Source: Salirhabdus sp. Marseille-P4669 (lineage in GTDB: Bacteria; Bacillota; Bacilli; Bacillales; Alkalibacillaceae). From it: a stretch of DNA of 64,000 nt. The stretch is from assembly GCF_900240405.1 (NCBI RefSeq), contig NZ_OEQK01000003.1, forward strand, positions 372,001 to 436,000. Reading direction: 5' to 3'. Numbering within the stretch: the stretch's first letter is position 1; each line of letters opens with the position of its first letter. Shown here piece by piece: positions 9,100 to 17,718 of this stretch. The notes under the pieces are model-generated. The model ran no database searches, was not told the origin of the DNA, and saw nothing but the letters and a program-made list of their open reading frames with translations. The translations under genes were made by a program, and so were the position numbers.

Positions 9100-9448
9100 A
9101 TCCTTCATCTCCTTCATTCCCAATGACATGATCCAAGCTTGCGACAATGTTCTTCCATTCCACAACGAGAAGATCAAAAACTTCTTTCCCTGTTTTACTC
9201 AACAAATAATATTTCCGTGGTCGGGTTTCGTTCGTGTCCCATTCACTATCCAAAAGCCCTTGTTTTTCTAGCCTTCTTAGCAATGGATATAATGTGCCAG
9301 GCTCCACATGTATTCCCTTTTCCCCTAGCAGAGTCACGAGCGAATAGCCATATTGTGGTTCTGAAAGCTGGCTAAGAACACCAATGGTAATGGTTCCCCT
9401 TCTTAATTCCTGCATTAATTTATCTAAATGTTCCCTTGCATCCGTCAT
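9086..9448 (-). CDS. PadR-family transcriptional regulator
   Basis: 120 residues, starting behind AGGAG. It has the PadR winged helix: RRGTITIGVLSQLSE, then PQYGYSLVTLLGEKGI, then VEPGTLYPLLRRLEKQGLL and a wing with ETRPRKYYLLSKTGKE. PadR proteins are dimeric repressors of adjacent membrane or efflux genes. The gene overlaps its membrane partner and probably autoregulates through the AT-rich inverted repeat just upstream. Confidence 0.9.
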   Translation of the reverse strand: MTDAREHLDKLMQELRRGTITIGVLSQLSEPQYGYSLVTLLGEKGIHVEPGTLYPLLRRLEKQGLLDSEWDTNETRPRKYYLLSKTGKEVFDLLVVEWKNIVASLDHVIGNEGDEGYGDD

Positions 9449-9464
9449 ATGATCAACTCCTGTT

Positions 9465-9514
9465 TATATAATACTGTATGACACACACTATTGTAAAGTG
9501 TATATTATTATATA
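9465..9514. promoter_or_regulatory. Inverted repeat upstream of padR
   Basis: TATATAATA (9465-9473) is mirrored exactly by TATTATATA (9506-9514), with an ACAC/GTGT pair between them. Its position just before padR suits an autoregulatory operator or promoter; the assignment is an inference. Confidence 0.4.
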
Positions 9515-9692
9515 AAATAAAATATTTGTATTAATATATCCAATTTCATAACGTTTCTTACAATTCAGGAAACGAGATCTTTATACTCTTCCAAAAACGG
9601 ATAATTATGGTAAAGTATTTCTTGGCGGCTGATTCTATTTATTCATAGCAAACATTGAAGCAAGGGATTTTATAATAAGAGGAGGATTTATA

Positions 9693-10322
9693 ATGGAAAA
9701 GAATAAAAAAATAATGCTCGCAATTGTTATGTTCGTATTCATGCTGGTCTTAGCAGCATGTGGAAGTTCATCGGATAAATCAAACGATGCAGTGGACGGC
9801 GAGTCTAAAAAGAACGTTTCATCAGAGGAGAACACGGACAATACTTCAAATACCGACCCAACAAATGGTGCCTCTAACACCACAGAAAACACTCAAACAG
9901 AAAACACTGAAGAGGATGCAGCCAACGATACTACACCAGAAGAAGATACACCGACCACTGATGCGGTAGAAAGTCTGAAGGATGAATTCTCACTAAAATT
10001 ACAGGATGCAAAGAATCGAGCTGAAGCACTAGAAGCAACAGATTCATCTACATACGCATTAAAAAAGGTAGAAAACGATCGCTGGGAAATTTGGGATAAC
10101 CTATTAAATGAAATCTACGGGGTGTTACAGGAGCAGCTCTCACCAGAAGAAATGGAACAACTAAGAGAAGAACAACGAAGCTGGCTAACCTATCGAGACG
10201 ATACCGCATTAGAGGCATCAAACAAATACAAAGGTGGCACACAGGAGCACTTAGAATATGTAGCTGTGCTCGCTAACGTTACGGAGGAAAGATGTTATGA
10301 ATTGGTTGAGGCGTATATGTAA
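9693..10322 (+). CDS. Lipoprotein with LprI-like (DUF1311) domain
   Basis: 209 residues behind GAGGAGG. A signal peptide ends at the lipobox VLAAC (Cys near 23). A low-complexity Ser/Asn/Thr/Glu linker runs to about residue 95. The C-terminal domain carries the NEIYGVLQEQLSPEEMEQLR and EEQRSWLTYRD segments and a late cysteine, the pattern of the lysozyme-inhibitor LprI family. It should be anchored on the outer face of the membrane. The usual second cysteine of the family is not obvious, so a disulfide is doubtful. It stands alone with its own terminator. Confidence 0.8.
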   Translation: MEKNKKIMLAIVMFVFMLVLAACGSSSDKSNDAVDGESKKNVSSEENTDNTSNTDPTNGASNTTENTQTENTEEDAANDTTPEEDTPTTDAVESLKDEFSLKLQDAKNRAEALEATDSSTYALKKVENDRWEIWDNLLNEIYGVLQEQLSPEEMEQLREEQRSWLTYRDDTALEASNKYKGGTQEHLEYVAVLANVTEERCYELVEAYM

Positions 10323-10398
10323 TCCTACTTTTCTAACAATAGCTGTCCACCGGTCTTGTATGATGTAAAAAATGGATAAGAAGTGACGTTGAATGATG

Positions 10399-10427
10399 AA
10401 AGGCATTGCTGGATAGCAATGCCTTTT
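10399..10427. terminator. Convergent intrinsic terminator
   Basis: Stem AAGGCATTGCT/AGCAATGCCTT with a 4-base GGAT loop, followed by TTCTAATTT on the plus strand and A-rich on the other side. It serves the lipoprotein gene and the converging metallo-hydrolase. Confidence 0.85.
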
Positions 10428-10448
10428 CTAATTTACGGTTTTTTTATC

Positions 10449-11210
10449 TTAAAATGAGTAAGCCTCACCGTCATCCGGTACAAGAATATTAGACAAGAAT
10501 CCTTTTTCATCCGCAAAGCTTTTTAATTCTTCCCTTGATAAAGTCCAATGGTTTACAGCTTCCATATGGACGGCAATAATTTTTGCATTTGGTGCCGCCT
10601 TGTACACTTCATAAACATCATCCTTGCCCATAACTAGAGAGCCACCTTGATTGAATTGATTATCTCCAGCATTTAAGACAATTACTTCTGGTTGATGTAT
10701 GTCAATTACTCCCTGAACTGCGTCATACCAAACTGTATCACCAGCAATATATAATGTTTTCTCTGATTCATGTGTGAAGACTACTCCACATACTTGACCA
10801 GCCATTTTAAGGACTTCCCCTCTTCCATGCTCACCTTTTGTTTTCTTTAATTGAATTCCATCAAAAACTGTATCCTCTGTTAGAATATCGACATTTTGAA
10901 AACCAGCGTTTCTTATTTCTGTCGCATCTTCTTCATTTTGAGAGAAGATTTTTATTTCTTTTGGTAAAACTTCTTTAGCAGCTTCATCCCAATGATCATA
11001 ATGCAGATGAGTAACAATTACTGCATCTATATTTTGAATAATTGAATCAATAGTTGTTGGCAGGCTTACTAAAGGATTGTTCTGATCCTCTCGAGGTGCA
11101 TTTGGAAACGGCGGATACGACCCTTTTTCCGCTAACATTGGATCGACTAAAAATCGTTTCCCTGCATACTCCACAACTAATGTTGCATTTCGAATTTGTT
11201 GTATATACAT
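10449..11210 (-). CDS. Metallo-beta-lactamase-fold hydrolase (UPF0173/YtkL-like)
   Basis: 253 residues from the ATG at 11210, nine bases after AAGGAG. The metal motif THLHYDHWD gives His68, His70, Asp72 and His73; GEHGRGE, AGDTVWYD and VHMEAVNHW supply the further ligands. The short fold without a linker resembles YtkL-type metal-dependent hydrolases; the substrate is unknown. It is divergent from an Lrp/AsnC regulator, and the shared intergenic region holds a perfect palindrome, so the regulator probably controls it. Confidence 0.8.
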   Translation of the reverse strand: MYIQQIRNATLVVEYAGKRFLVDPMLAEKGSYPPFPNAPREDQNNPLVSLPTTIDSIIQNIDAVIVTHLHYDHWDEAAKEVLPKEIKIFSQNEEDATEIRNAGFQNVDILTEDTVFDGIQLKKTKGEHGRGEVLKMAGQVCGVVFTHESEKTLYIAGDTVWYDAVQGVIDIHQPEVIVLNAGDNQFNQGGSLVMGKDDVYEVYKAAPNAKIIAVHMEAVNHWTLSREELKSFADEKGFLSNILVPDDGEAYSF

Positions 11211-11290
11211 TTTCACAAACTCCTTTTCTTTTAAATTACCAGCTAACAATGTATATTCTATAATATGAGCCTATGGACGATACATAGATG

Positions 11291-11322
11291 AAATAAAGTA
11301 TTTTAGCGGTTTTACTTTATTT
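11291..11322. promoter_or_regulatory. Perfect 10-bp palindrome between divergent hydrolase and Lrp-family genes
   Basis: AAATAAAGTA (11291-11300) and TACTTTATTT (11313-11322) are exact inverted copies with a 12-base centre. It lies 19 bases before the lrp-like start codon. AT-rich dyads of this kind are typical Lrp/AsnC operators. Confidence 0.6.
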
Positions 11323-11340
11323 ATGAAAGGAGTTTACAAA

Positions 11341-11751
11341 ATGTTAGATAATACGGATTTTCTTATATTAGATGAACTGTCCAAAAATAGCCGGATTACC
11401 ATGAAAGAATTAGGTGAGAAAGTCCATCTTACTGGACCAGCTGCATCAGCAAGAGTAGTTAAATTAGAGGAGAATCATGTTATTGAGGGGTACACTATTA
11501 AAATAAATCAAGAGGAAATAGGATTTTTGGTTCATGCAATGATTCACATTTATACGAAAAACACAAATCATCAACCCTATTTGTCTTTTATTGAAAAACA
11601 AAACCCATATGTTATGAACAATTACAAGGTTAGTGGCGAAAGCTGTTATCTCCTCGAATGCAAATTTCCATCCAATGAAGTCTTAGATGAATTCTTAACT
11701 AACTTAAGTAAATATGTTAGTTATAAATTATCTATTGTGATAAATAAATAG
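11341..11751 (+). CDS. Lrp/AsnC-family transcriptional regulator
   Basis: 136 residues. The ATG at 11341 follows AAAGGAG by eight bases. Residues 5-55 form the HTH (DELSKNSRITMKELGEKV, then TGPAASARVVKLEE) and residues 65-136 a RAM/AsnC-type ligand domain with YKVSGESCYLLECKF. These proteins form octamers that respond to amino acids or related effectors. Divergent to a metallo-hydrolase across a shared palindrome, so it is probably autoregulated and controls that gene. Confidence 0.9.
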   Translation: MLDNTDFLILDELSKNSRITMKELGEKVHLTGPAASARVVKLEENHVIEGYTIKINQEEIGFLVHAMIHIYTKNTNHQPYLSFIEKQNPYVMNNYKVSGESCYLLECKFPSNEVLDEFLTNLSKYVSYKLSIVINK

Positions 11752-11756
11752 TGCTA

Positions 11757-11793
11757 AGAGCAAGAGAGCAGCATGGAGCTAATCTCTTGCTCT
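11757..11793. terminator. Hairpin after the Lrp-family gene
   Basis: Arms AGAGCAAGAGA and TCTCTTGCTCT are perfectly complementary. No T tract follows, so termination efficiency is uncertain. It lies between converging genes. Confidence 0.5.
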
Positions 11794-11843
11794 GCACCCG
11801 GATTGGTGGGGAAATCCCGCCCCATCACCTCTTAAAATATCCC

Positions 11844-12488
11844 CTAAACACTAACCTCCGTACTCTGCTTCACCTCAACCTTTCGTTCAATCAAAGCTAA
11901 AATTCCTTTAAACTTTTCAAACGTATATGCAAACACTGGGCTTTGAATGAAGGTAAAGATAAAGGTAAACCAAAAGACAGGGCCACCTAGTATTAAACCA
12001 AGCACTAACACAAGGCTTTCTACAATAATACGAATCCGACCAATTGGCGCTCCTAGCTTATCAGAAATGGATAGCATGAAACCATCCCTAGGACCAGCTC
12101 CGACTTCTGCGGAATTGTACAAGCCACCGCCAATTCCCATCGTAATGATTCCAACAATCATTACGACCATATCGGTCCATGTATGACTCGCTTCTGGTAG
12201 AAAATCAATCCATAAAAACAAATCCACAAACGCGCCAACACCAACTCCATTTATAAAAGTACCTAATTTAATATAACTTTTATCCAAAATCCATGAAACG
12301 ATGATTAGCAAAACGGAGATGATTATTGCCCATGAGCCAATGGATAAACCTAGCTTTTCAAATAAAGCAACATTCAACACATCCCAAGGGTGTACCCCTA
12401 AATGCTGCATTTGCAGTGAAATACAAATACCATAACTAAAAACAATGAGTCCAGTCATATAAAATAACCAGCGAATTGTAAGAACCAT
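11844..12488 (-). CDS. YczE-family membrane protein
   Basis: 214 residues from the ATG at 12488 behind AAGGGA. About five to six hydrophobic helices; conserved family segments include SLQMQHLGVHPWDVLNV near the N-terminus and SAEVGAGPRDGFM near the middle. This matches YczE/YyaS/YitT-like integral membrane proteins. In Bacillus YczE affects surfactin and bacillaene production, but by an unknown mechanism. The gene is monocistronic and divergent from the DUF1259 gene. Confidence 0.75.
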   Translation of the reverse strand: MVLTIRWLFYMTGLIVFSYGICISLQMQHLGVHPWDVLNVALFEKLGLSIGSWAIIISVLLIIVSWILDKSYIKLGTFINGVGVGAFVDLFLWIDFLPEASHTWTDMVVMIVGIITMGIGGGLYNSAEVGAGPRDGFMLSISDKLGAPIGRIRIIVESLVLVLGLILGGPVFWFTFIFTFIQSPVFAYTFEKFKGILALIERKVEVKQSTEVSV

Positions 12489-12675
12489 ATAATCCCTTCT
12501 TTCTGTATTACCCATATCATAATATGTCTTGCGAAAATAGAAAAGAATGTTGTCTTATTAGGACAAAACCTACTACCAGAAAATTTACAAATCTAGTCAA
12601 TCGCCTTATCCTCCATAGATATTCAGCCATAGGATAGAGCATCTGGTATTGCAATTCCTAAAGGAGGTAATTATT

Positions 12676-13548
12676 TTGGGTAAAGGTGAACAGGATGTAA
12701 CAAAGCTTTGTGAGGAATTTGGTAAGATATTAGATTCTACTTCCAGCTTTGAAAATGGAGTTTGTTTAGCCACACGGTCTAGGACCAATCTAAAGCCTAC
12801 TGTGTTAGGTAGAAGAGCCGATTCATTTATGTATATTCCACAGGCGTTTTCGTTTGAAAACCTTGATAGTCAAGGGAGAGCACTATGCTTGGGGGAAACC
12901 GTAATTCTGGAGAGTGAAATTAATCCTTTCCTTACTAGACTTCGAAAGCACGGCATTATCGTTACTGCTATTCATAATCACTGGCTTTTTGATGAGCCTC
13001 GCCTAATGTATATGCACTTTGAGTCTATTGATCAGCCGTTGTCTTTTGCTAAAAAGGTGAGAGATGCTCTTCGGGTGTTAACAAGTAGAGAAATCGTCGT
13101 CCCACGTAAAACAAAGCATACGAATAAAAACCAATCCAAGCTATGTGATACCTTTAGCGAGATTTTGGATGGAGATATGCACACATTCGAAAATGGTCAA
13201 TGTATCGTCATGCGGGCTCGTAACAACATTCGTCCCGTTGTGCTAGGAAGACGGGGGCAATCCTTCCTTTTGGTGCCTCAAATGTTTACCTTTGAATCCA
13301 TGACGAAGGATGGAAAGGCTTTATGTGCTGGTGAGACTGTAATTCTTGAAGATGAGATTAATCCTTTTATATCAAAACTAAGAGAGCATAACATTATCGT
13401 AACTGCTGTGCACAATCATTGGCTATTTGACGATCCACGTCTGATGTATATGCATTTTGTAAAGATTGATGAGCCATTACATTTTGCGGAGGATGTTAGC
13501 GATGCCCTGAAGGTGTTAACAGATGCAATAGTTCAGGGATCTAAGTAA
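12676..13548 (+). CDS. Tandem-duplicated DUF1259 (LppY/LpqO-like) protein
   Basis: 290 residues from a TTG codon eight bases after AAGGAGG; the more upstream frame start overlaps that site. Two copies of one domain (about residues 8-140 and 160-285) share near-identical segments: FENGVCLATRSR vs FENGQCIVMRAR, NPFLTRLRKHGIIVTA vs NPFISKLREHNIIVTA, and HNHWLFDEPRLMYMHF vs HNHWLFDDPRLMYMHF. This is the DUF1259 signature. The conserved HNHW and MHF histidines suggest metal binding. No signal peptide is visible, so the protein is cytoplasmic, unlike the mycobacterial lipoprotein relatives. Function unknown. Confidence 0.8.
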   Translation: MGKGEQDVTKLCEEFGKILDSTSSFENGVCLATRSRTNLKPTVLGRRADSFMYIPQAFSFENLDSQGRALCLGETVILESEINPFLTRLRKHGIIVTAIHNHWLFDEPRLMYMHFESIDQPLSFAKKVRDALRVLTSREIVVPRKTKHTNKNQSKLCDTFSEILDGDMHTFENGQCIVMRARNNIRPVVLGRRGQSFLLVPQMFTFESMTKDGKALCAGETVILEDEINPFISKLREHNIIVTAVHNHWLFDDPRLMYMHFVKIDEPLHFAEDVSDALKVLTDAIVQGSK

Positions 13549-13554
13549 CGACAA

Positions 13555-13589
13555 AAAGGTCAAGAGCGAACCTATTCCTCCTGACCTTT
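13555..13589. terminator. Convergent hairpin after the DUF1259 gene
   Basis: AAAGGTCA pairs with TGACCTTT over a 19-base loop, with A and T runs at the outer ends. It lies between converging genes. Confidence 0.6.
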
Positions 13590-13637
13590 ACATAATTGTG
13601 ATTCCCGAGTTCGTTCCTGATATTATGTAGCCCTGCT

Positions 13638-14684
13638 TTATAACAAATCCCCATCCGTTATTTTACGTACAATATAACTTGCGTCCTCTCCAACACCTTG
13701 TAATAATGCAGAACCACGTCGATATTGCCAAGGTAAACCGATAAAATATAATCCTTTTATTTTCGTTTCTCCCCGATTATGTATTACTTTTCCTTCCTGA
13801 TTTAAAACCCCATCGATTTTTAACCAAGGATAAGTACTTTTAAAGCCAGTAGCCCATATGATATTACGAACTTTTAATGAGGGGTCAGCTTCAAAAAATA
13901 TCTCACTCATTTTTGCACCAATTACCCTTTGCTTCATAATTATTTCTTTATTCTTGATGGCCTGTTTTAATTCTAGACCAAAAATAGGGTCTCCCTTTTT
14001 TTGAATGATCTTTCCTAATAACGAATGTCTGTTCACTTTTAAAACACCTAACTTATCAAACCACCAAAAAATACTTTTATGATTTATTTCTAATGGTAAA
14101 TACACGGGCTTCTTGCTAACGGCTAAATAGGTTTCTTTGACTTTAGAAAGTTCAACTGCAATTTGTGCACCACTATTACCTCCACCTACTACTAAAACAT
14201 TGCCCTCTACTAATTGATTGGAATTCTTATACTGAGATGAATGAAGCTGTAGAACATTAGTAGACAGCTCTTTTGAGAAGTTCGGGATTTTCGGCGTTTG
14301 GAATGGACCCGTTGCAACGATTACATTCTTCGCTTTGTATTCCCTTTGATTCGTTTCAATAAGGAATTCATCATTTTCTTTAGCAACATTTATTACCTCT
14401 TCATTAAGGTGAATTGGAAATGTATATGTTTCTACATATTTCTTTAAATAATCTACAACTTCATCTTTCGTAGGACAGCCTTGTCCATCGCCCTCAATTG
14501 GTAATCCTGGTAACGAGCTATACATTCTTGGTGTAAATAAAAGTAAGGAGTCGTATCGATCCTTCCATGACTCTCCGATTTCCCGAGCTTTATCAATAAG
14601 TAAAAATTCCTGATTTTCCTGTTGTAGGTAGTAAGCAATAGCCAAACCAGCTTGACCCGCACCAATAATAATGGAATCGTACAT
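13638..14684 (-). CDS. CzcO-like flavin-dependent NAD(P)H oxidoreductase
   Basis: 348 residues. An FAD-binding GxGxxG (GAGQAG, residues 8-13) begins the protein, a second nucleotide site GGGNSG lies at 167-172 for NADPH, and ATG motifs occur near 124 and in the IWATGF segment near 280. The IGESWKDRYDSL stretch is the family's FAD-contact region. Such enzymes resemble flavin monooxygenases and the CzcO/TrkA-like group; the substrate is not predictable from sequence. It is monocistronic. The sequence MYDSIIIGAGQ fits a true N-terminus. Confidence 0.85.
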   Translation of the reverse strand: MYDSIIIGAGQAGLAIAYYLQQENQEFLLIDKAREIGESWKDRYDSLLLFTPRMYSSLPGLPIEGDGQGCPTKDEVVDYLKKYVETYTFPIHLNEEVINVAKENDEFLIETNQREYKAKNVIVATGPFQTPKIPNFSKELSTNVLQLHSSQYKNSNQLVEGNVLVVGGGNSGAQIAVELSKVKETYLAVSKKPVYLPLEINHKSIFWWFDKLGVLKVNRHSLLGKIIQKKGDPIFGLELKQAIKNKEIIMKQRVIGAKMSEIFFEADPSLKVRNIIWATGFKSTYPWLKIDGVLNQEGKVIHNRGETKIKGLYFIGLPWQYRRGSALLQGVGEDASYIVRKITDGDLL

Positions 14685-14819
14685 ATACTCACCCTTTACA
14701 TATATGAATAGATAATCATATATTCATATTAGTGGATGTTTGGTGCTATTACAATATCGGGTAGATATAATTTACAAATAAATAATATTAAATTTCTTTC
14801 CCACTACTTTCCTTGCCAC

Positions 14820-14927
14820 CTAAATGACATTCATCCTAAAAAAAATAGTGAAAAGAAGAACAGCAAATAGTATTACAATCACACTAAAAATTACCTTTAT
14901 CTTTTTTTGCAAATTATCATTCCGCAT
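14820..14927 (-). CDS. 35-residue single-pass membrane peptide following RodA
   Basis: A small ORF reads MRNDNLQKK, then a hydrophobic helix (about residues 10-30), then RMNVI and stop. Its ribosome site AGGTG overlaps the stop codon of the upstream RodA/FtsW gene, leaving only eight bases between the genes, so translational coupling is likely. The charged N-terminus and single hydrophobic segment predict a one-pass membrane peptide. I do not recognise it; it may be an accessory of the elongation or division machinery or a poorly conserved small protein. Confidence 0.55.
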   Translation of the reverse strand: MRNDNLQKKIKVIFSVIVILFAVLLFTIFFRMNVI

Positions 14928-14935
14928 TTTTTCAC

Positions 14936-16105
14936 CTACTTAAATAAATAACTCTTTTGTTTTATGTATTCACGTTTAACTAAGTAAATAAGAGAGAAGC
15001 CGAATAAGGAAGCTAAAACGGAGCTACCACCATAACTAACCATCAGTAAAGGAATTCCTGTAATCGGCATTAGCCCTACAGTCATTCCGATATTCTGAAA
15101 TGTATGGATGAAAATTAGGGCACCAAAACCAATACATAATAGTGCACCAAAGATATTTGATTTATGTATCTCAATAGCTAATAGAATAACTTTATATATT
15201 AATAAAAAATAAAGAACGATCACAAACGACGCTCCAACAAAACCAAATGATTCACCAATAACTGAAAAAATAAAGTCCGTTTGTGCTTCAGGAATATAAA
15301 CCTCATTCTCCTTAAGTCCTTTTCCATATATCTGTCCAGACCCGATTGCTAATAATGATTTTGTAATATGATATTCTTCATCAGAAGAATCTTGCGAAGG
15401 TTCCATCCAAGTGGTTATACGATCCATTTGATAATCTTCAATATGGAAGATTGATTGTGCTTTATCAGGATAAAAAAAGAATAAAGAAAAAATACTTACA
15501 AGAATAATAATTGTTGAAAAAATAATTATAAATAGTAATCTCCAGTTTATACCAGAAATTAAAATAAATATTCCAGTTATAAACAGAAAAACCATAGAGG
15601 AGCCAAAATCGGGTTGCTGTAATATTAAGGCGATAGGTAATAAACCAATTAATAATAACTTTAACAAAAGAAAAATATCGCTTTTTACAGTTGGTATTTC
15701 ATACTTATTATTGTGCTTAGAGACTACAGATGCACAATACAATATGGTTGTAACTTTCGTGAATTCTGATGGCTGAATGGTAACACTACCAAACTTAAAC
15801 CAACTTTTTGCATTGTTTATGACTGGAGCGAATGATTCTGGGGTGATTATTAGTATAAGCAATGATAGTAATCCAATGATGTAGAACATCATGCTCATTG
15901 ATTGAAGTTGTCTTAAATCAAAGAATTGAAAAACGATTAATATAAATATACCTAATAGAAACCAAATAGCTTGCTTAACAACAAAATTGCTTCCAGCATA
16001 TTGCCCAAATTGTTGCGCATTATAAATAGCTATTAAGCTAATAAACATAAACAGTAGTAGTATCATTATTAAATCGAATTGTATGAAATTTTTATGTTTT
16101 TTCAT
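14936..16105 (-). CDS. RodA/FtsW/SpoVE-family SEDS glycosyltransferase
   Basis: 389 residues with about ten membrane helices. Family hallmarks are present: NAKSWFKFGSVTIQPSEFTK, the LQQPDFGSSMVF loop with its catalytic-type Asp, the long extracellular loop ending KGLKENEVYIPEAQTDFIF, and MPITGIPLLMVSYGGSS near the C-terminus. SEDS proteins polymerise lipid II into glycan strands with a cognate class B PBP. The QPSE, QPDFG and YGGSS residues are intact, so it should be active. No PBP is adjacent; this is probably a secondary RodA-type paralogue. It is followed by a coupled 35-residue membrane peptide. Confidence 0.88.
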   Translation of the reverse strand: MKKHKNFIQFDLIMILLLFMFISLIAIYNAQQFGQYAGSNFVVKQAIWFLLGIFILIVFQFFDLRQLQSMSMMFYIIGLLSLLILIITPESFAPVINNAKSWFKFGSVTIQPSEFTKVTTILYCASVVSKHNNKYEIPTVKSDIFLLLKLLLIGLLPIALILQQPDFGSSMVFLFITGIFILISGINWRLLFIIIFSTIIILVSIFSLFFFYPDKAQSIFHIEDYQMDRITTWMEPSQDSSDEEYHITKSLLAIGSGQIYGKGLKENEVYIPEAQTDFIFSVIGESFGFVGASFVIVLYFLLIYKVILLAIEIHKSNIFGALLCIGFGALIFIHTFQNIGMTVGLMPITGIPLLMVSYGGSSVLASLFGFSLIYLVKREYIKQKSYLFK

Positions 16106-16171
16106 ATGAACATCTACCCAATCTTTATGTTTATTCTTGTAATAAGAAAATAAATAAAAAAGGATTTTCTT

Positions 16172-16579
16172 TTAACTCTTATATATACATTGAAAACGTT
16201 CCACGCCTGGATACTTTTCACCTAAACTCGTTATTTTGAATCCAATTTTTTTATAAAAGTTTACAGCATCTTTATCGGTTTCAGCAGTCATTATTGATAA
16301 TGAATACTCTTCCATAATAAATCGAATCATTTTACTTCCTATACCTTTACCTCTAAGGTTAGGAGACACTGCTATATGTTTAATTTCACAATAACTTGGA
16401 CTAATAAACTCTATTCCAATACATCCAACAACCTGATCTTCAAACTCATATCCATACAACTTCCTAGCTGACGATTGGATATATAGTTCGCATTCTTGCT
16501 CCACATACTTTTCTGAGGTAGCAAAGGATAAAAGTTTCTTTATATTAGCTGGAATAGAATTTAATTTAATTTCTAGCAT
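16172..16579 (-). CDS. GNAT-family N-acetyltransferase
   Basis: 135 residues; the ATG at 16579 is chosen because AAGGAGTGG precedes it. The acetyl-CoA motif NLRGKGIGSKMIRFIMEE (motif A, R/Q-x-x-G-x-G/A) and the later FYKKIGFKI beta-bulge identify a GNAT fold. The substrate is unknown. It stands between a zincin-like gene and rodA on the same strand. Confidence 0.85.
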   Translation of the reverse strand: MLEIKLNSIPANIKKLLSFATSEKYVEQECELYIQSSARKLYGYEFEDQVVGCIGIEFISPSYCEIKHIAVSPNLRGKGIGSKMIRFIMEEYSLSIMTAETDKDAVNFYKKIGFKITSLGEKYPGVERFQCIYKS

Positions 16580-16692
16580 AAGCAATCCACTCCTTGTATC
16601 AACCTCTAAGAGCCACACTTCAACAAAATTGCCAAATCCGTGTAAAAGGAAAAAAACACAATTATTAGCTCATACTAGTCACCGTTACTCCG

Positions 16693-17439
16693 TTACTTAA
16701 ATAATGTTTCTACTTCAAAAAACTCCGTCAAAGATTTCTTTCTACCTTCGTTATGCCAAATATGATACTCCTTGAAAATATGTCCAATGTCATAAGCTTT
16801 TTCTTCAACTAAGTATTTTACGGTAAGAAAACTCCTCCAATAATCAAACATTATACTAGTTAAAGAACCTTGGTAACTTGCATTCCCAAAATCATCCAAA
16901 GAATGGCTCCCATATTTGTCTTTAAACAAATCTACCAATTCTATTTCTACATTTGCTATCTCATTAAACTCTCGTTCACTCAAAATGAATTTTCTTGATA
17001 AATAATCACACATACCCTCTTCAAACCAAATACTATCTTCCCTTTCATCATCAAATTCATCAACGAATAGTTCTGAATGGTGAGTAATTTCGTGTCCTAC
17101 TATAGTAAATAATTGATTCTCGGACATATTTGCATAAAACTTCTCTATTTTATCGTTCTTTATTCCGTCTAACTGTTTGATAAACAAGCTCCTCCATTTT
17201 GATAAATCAGGAGAAAAGTAAATAATATCTTTATTTGTAAAAGCCGGAATAGGAATATTCGAAAAAACGGTTGTGGCTAACTCTTCTGATGTCCAAACAA
17301 TTGCTTTAGGTAAATTTTTAAGTTCAAAATTTTTCTCCAATATAAGCTGATATTCCTTTATTCTCTCATTAAATCTTTCAATCAAGTTCTGATACTTTTC
17401 ATATTCCTCCTTGGTTTCGAAGGCATATATCTGTTTCAT
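16693..17439 (-). CDS. HExxH zinc metalloprotease-like protein
   Basis: 248 residues behind AAAGGGTG. The motif GHEITHH gives His116, Glu117 and His120; the third ligand is probably Glu140 or Glu141 in SIWFEEGMCDYLSRK, the gluzincin arrangement seen in M1/M61-like enzymes. No signal peptide or membrane segment is visible, so it is cytoplasmic. The N-terminus is helical and charged. Substrate unknown. It may be co-transcribed with the GNAT gene that follows. Confidence 0.75.
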   Translation of the reverse strand: MKQIYAFETKEEYEKYQNLIERFNERIKEYQLILEKNFELKNLPKAIVWTSEELATTVFSNIPIPAFTNKDIIYFSPDLSKWRSLFIKQLDGIKNDKIEKFYANMSENQLFTIVGHEITHHSELFVDEFDDEREDSIWFEEGMCDYLSRKFILSEREFNEIANVEIELVDLFKDKYGSHSLDDFGNASYQGSLTSIMFDYWRSFLTVKYLVEEKAYDIGHIFKEYHIWHNEGRKKSLTEFFEVETLFK

Positions 17440-17466
17440 TAGAAAACACCCTTTATCCTTTAGTAA

Positions 17467-17637
17467 CTAAACTACTCTACTGTCTCTCTTCTCAACAAAT
17501 AGCAAGATTAGAGTTGCCAGTGGACCTAGTACGAGGGAAAGCAAAAACCAGTTCAAACCCGTTCTGTTCTTCCCTTATGCAAGTGCAGCATTAATCAACG
17601 CCAGTGTACCCCAACCTACAAAATAATGGTTTTCCAT
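17467..17637 (-). pseudogene. Small two-helix membrane protein gene with in-frame TAA
   Basis: From an ATG with GGAGG upstream, the frame reads MENHYFVGWGTLALINAALA, then TAA, then continues in the same frame as GKNRTGLNWFLLSLVLGPLA and onward to a TAG at 17467. The sequence on both sides of the stop fits one 56-residue protein of the common Bacillaceae family with the LNWFLLSLVLGPLA motif (sometimes mislabelled NusB in databases, as I recall). A single nonsense change, for example AAA to TAA, explains it. Reinitiation after the stop is unsupported by a ribosome site. Confidence 0.7.
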
Positions 17638-17718
17638 CAACTTCCTCCATTTGTAAAAAACCTCACAAATAAATACTAACATAATATTCCAAATATAATG
17701 TAAAAAAGTTGGCAAAAC

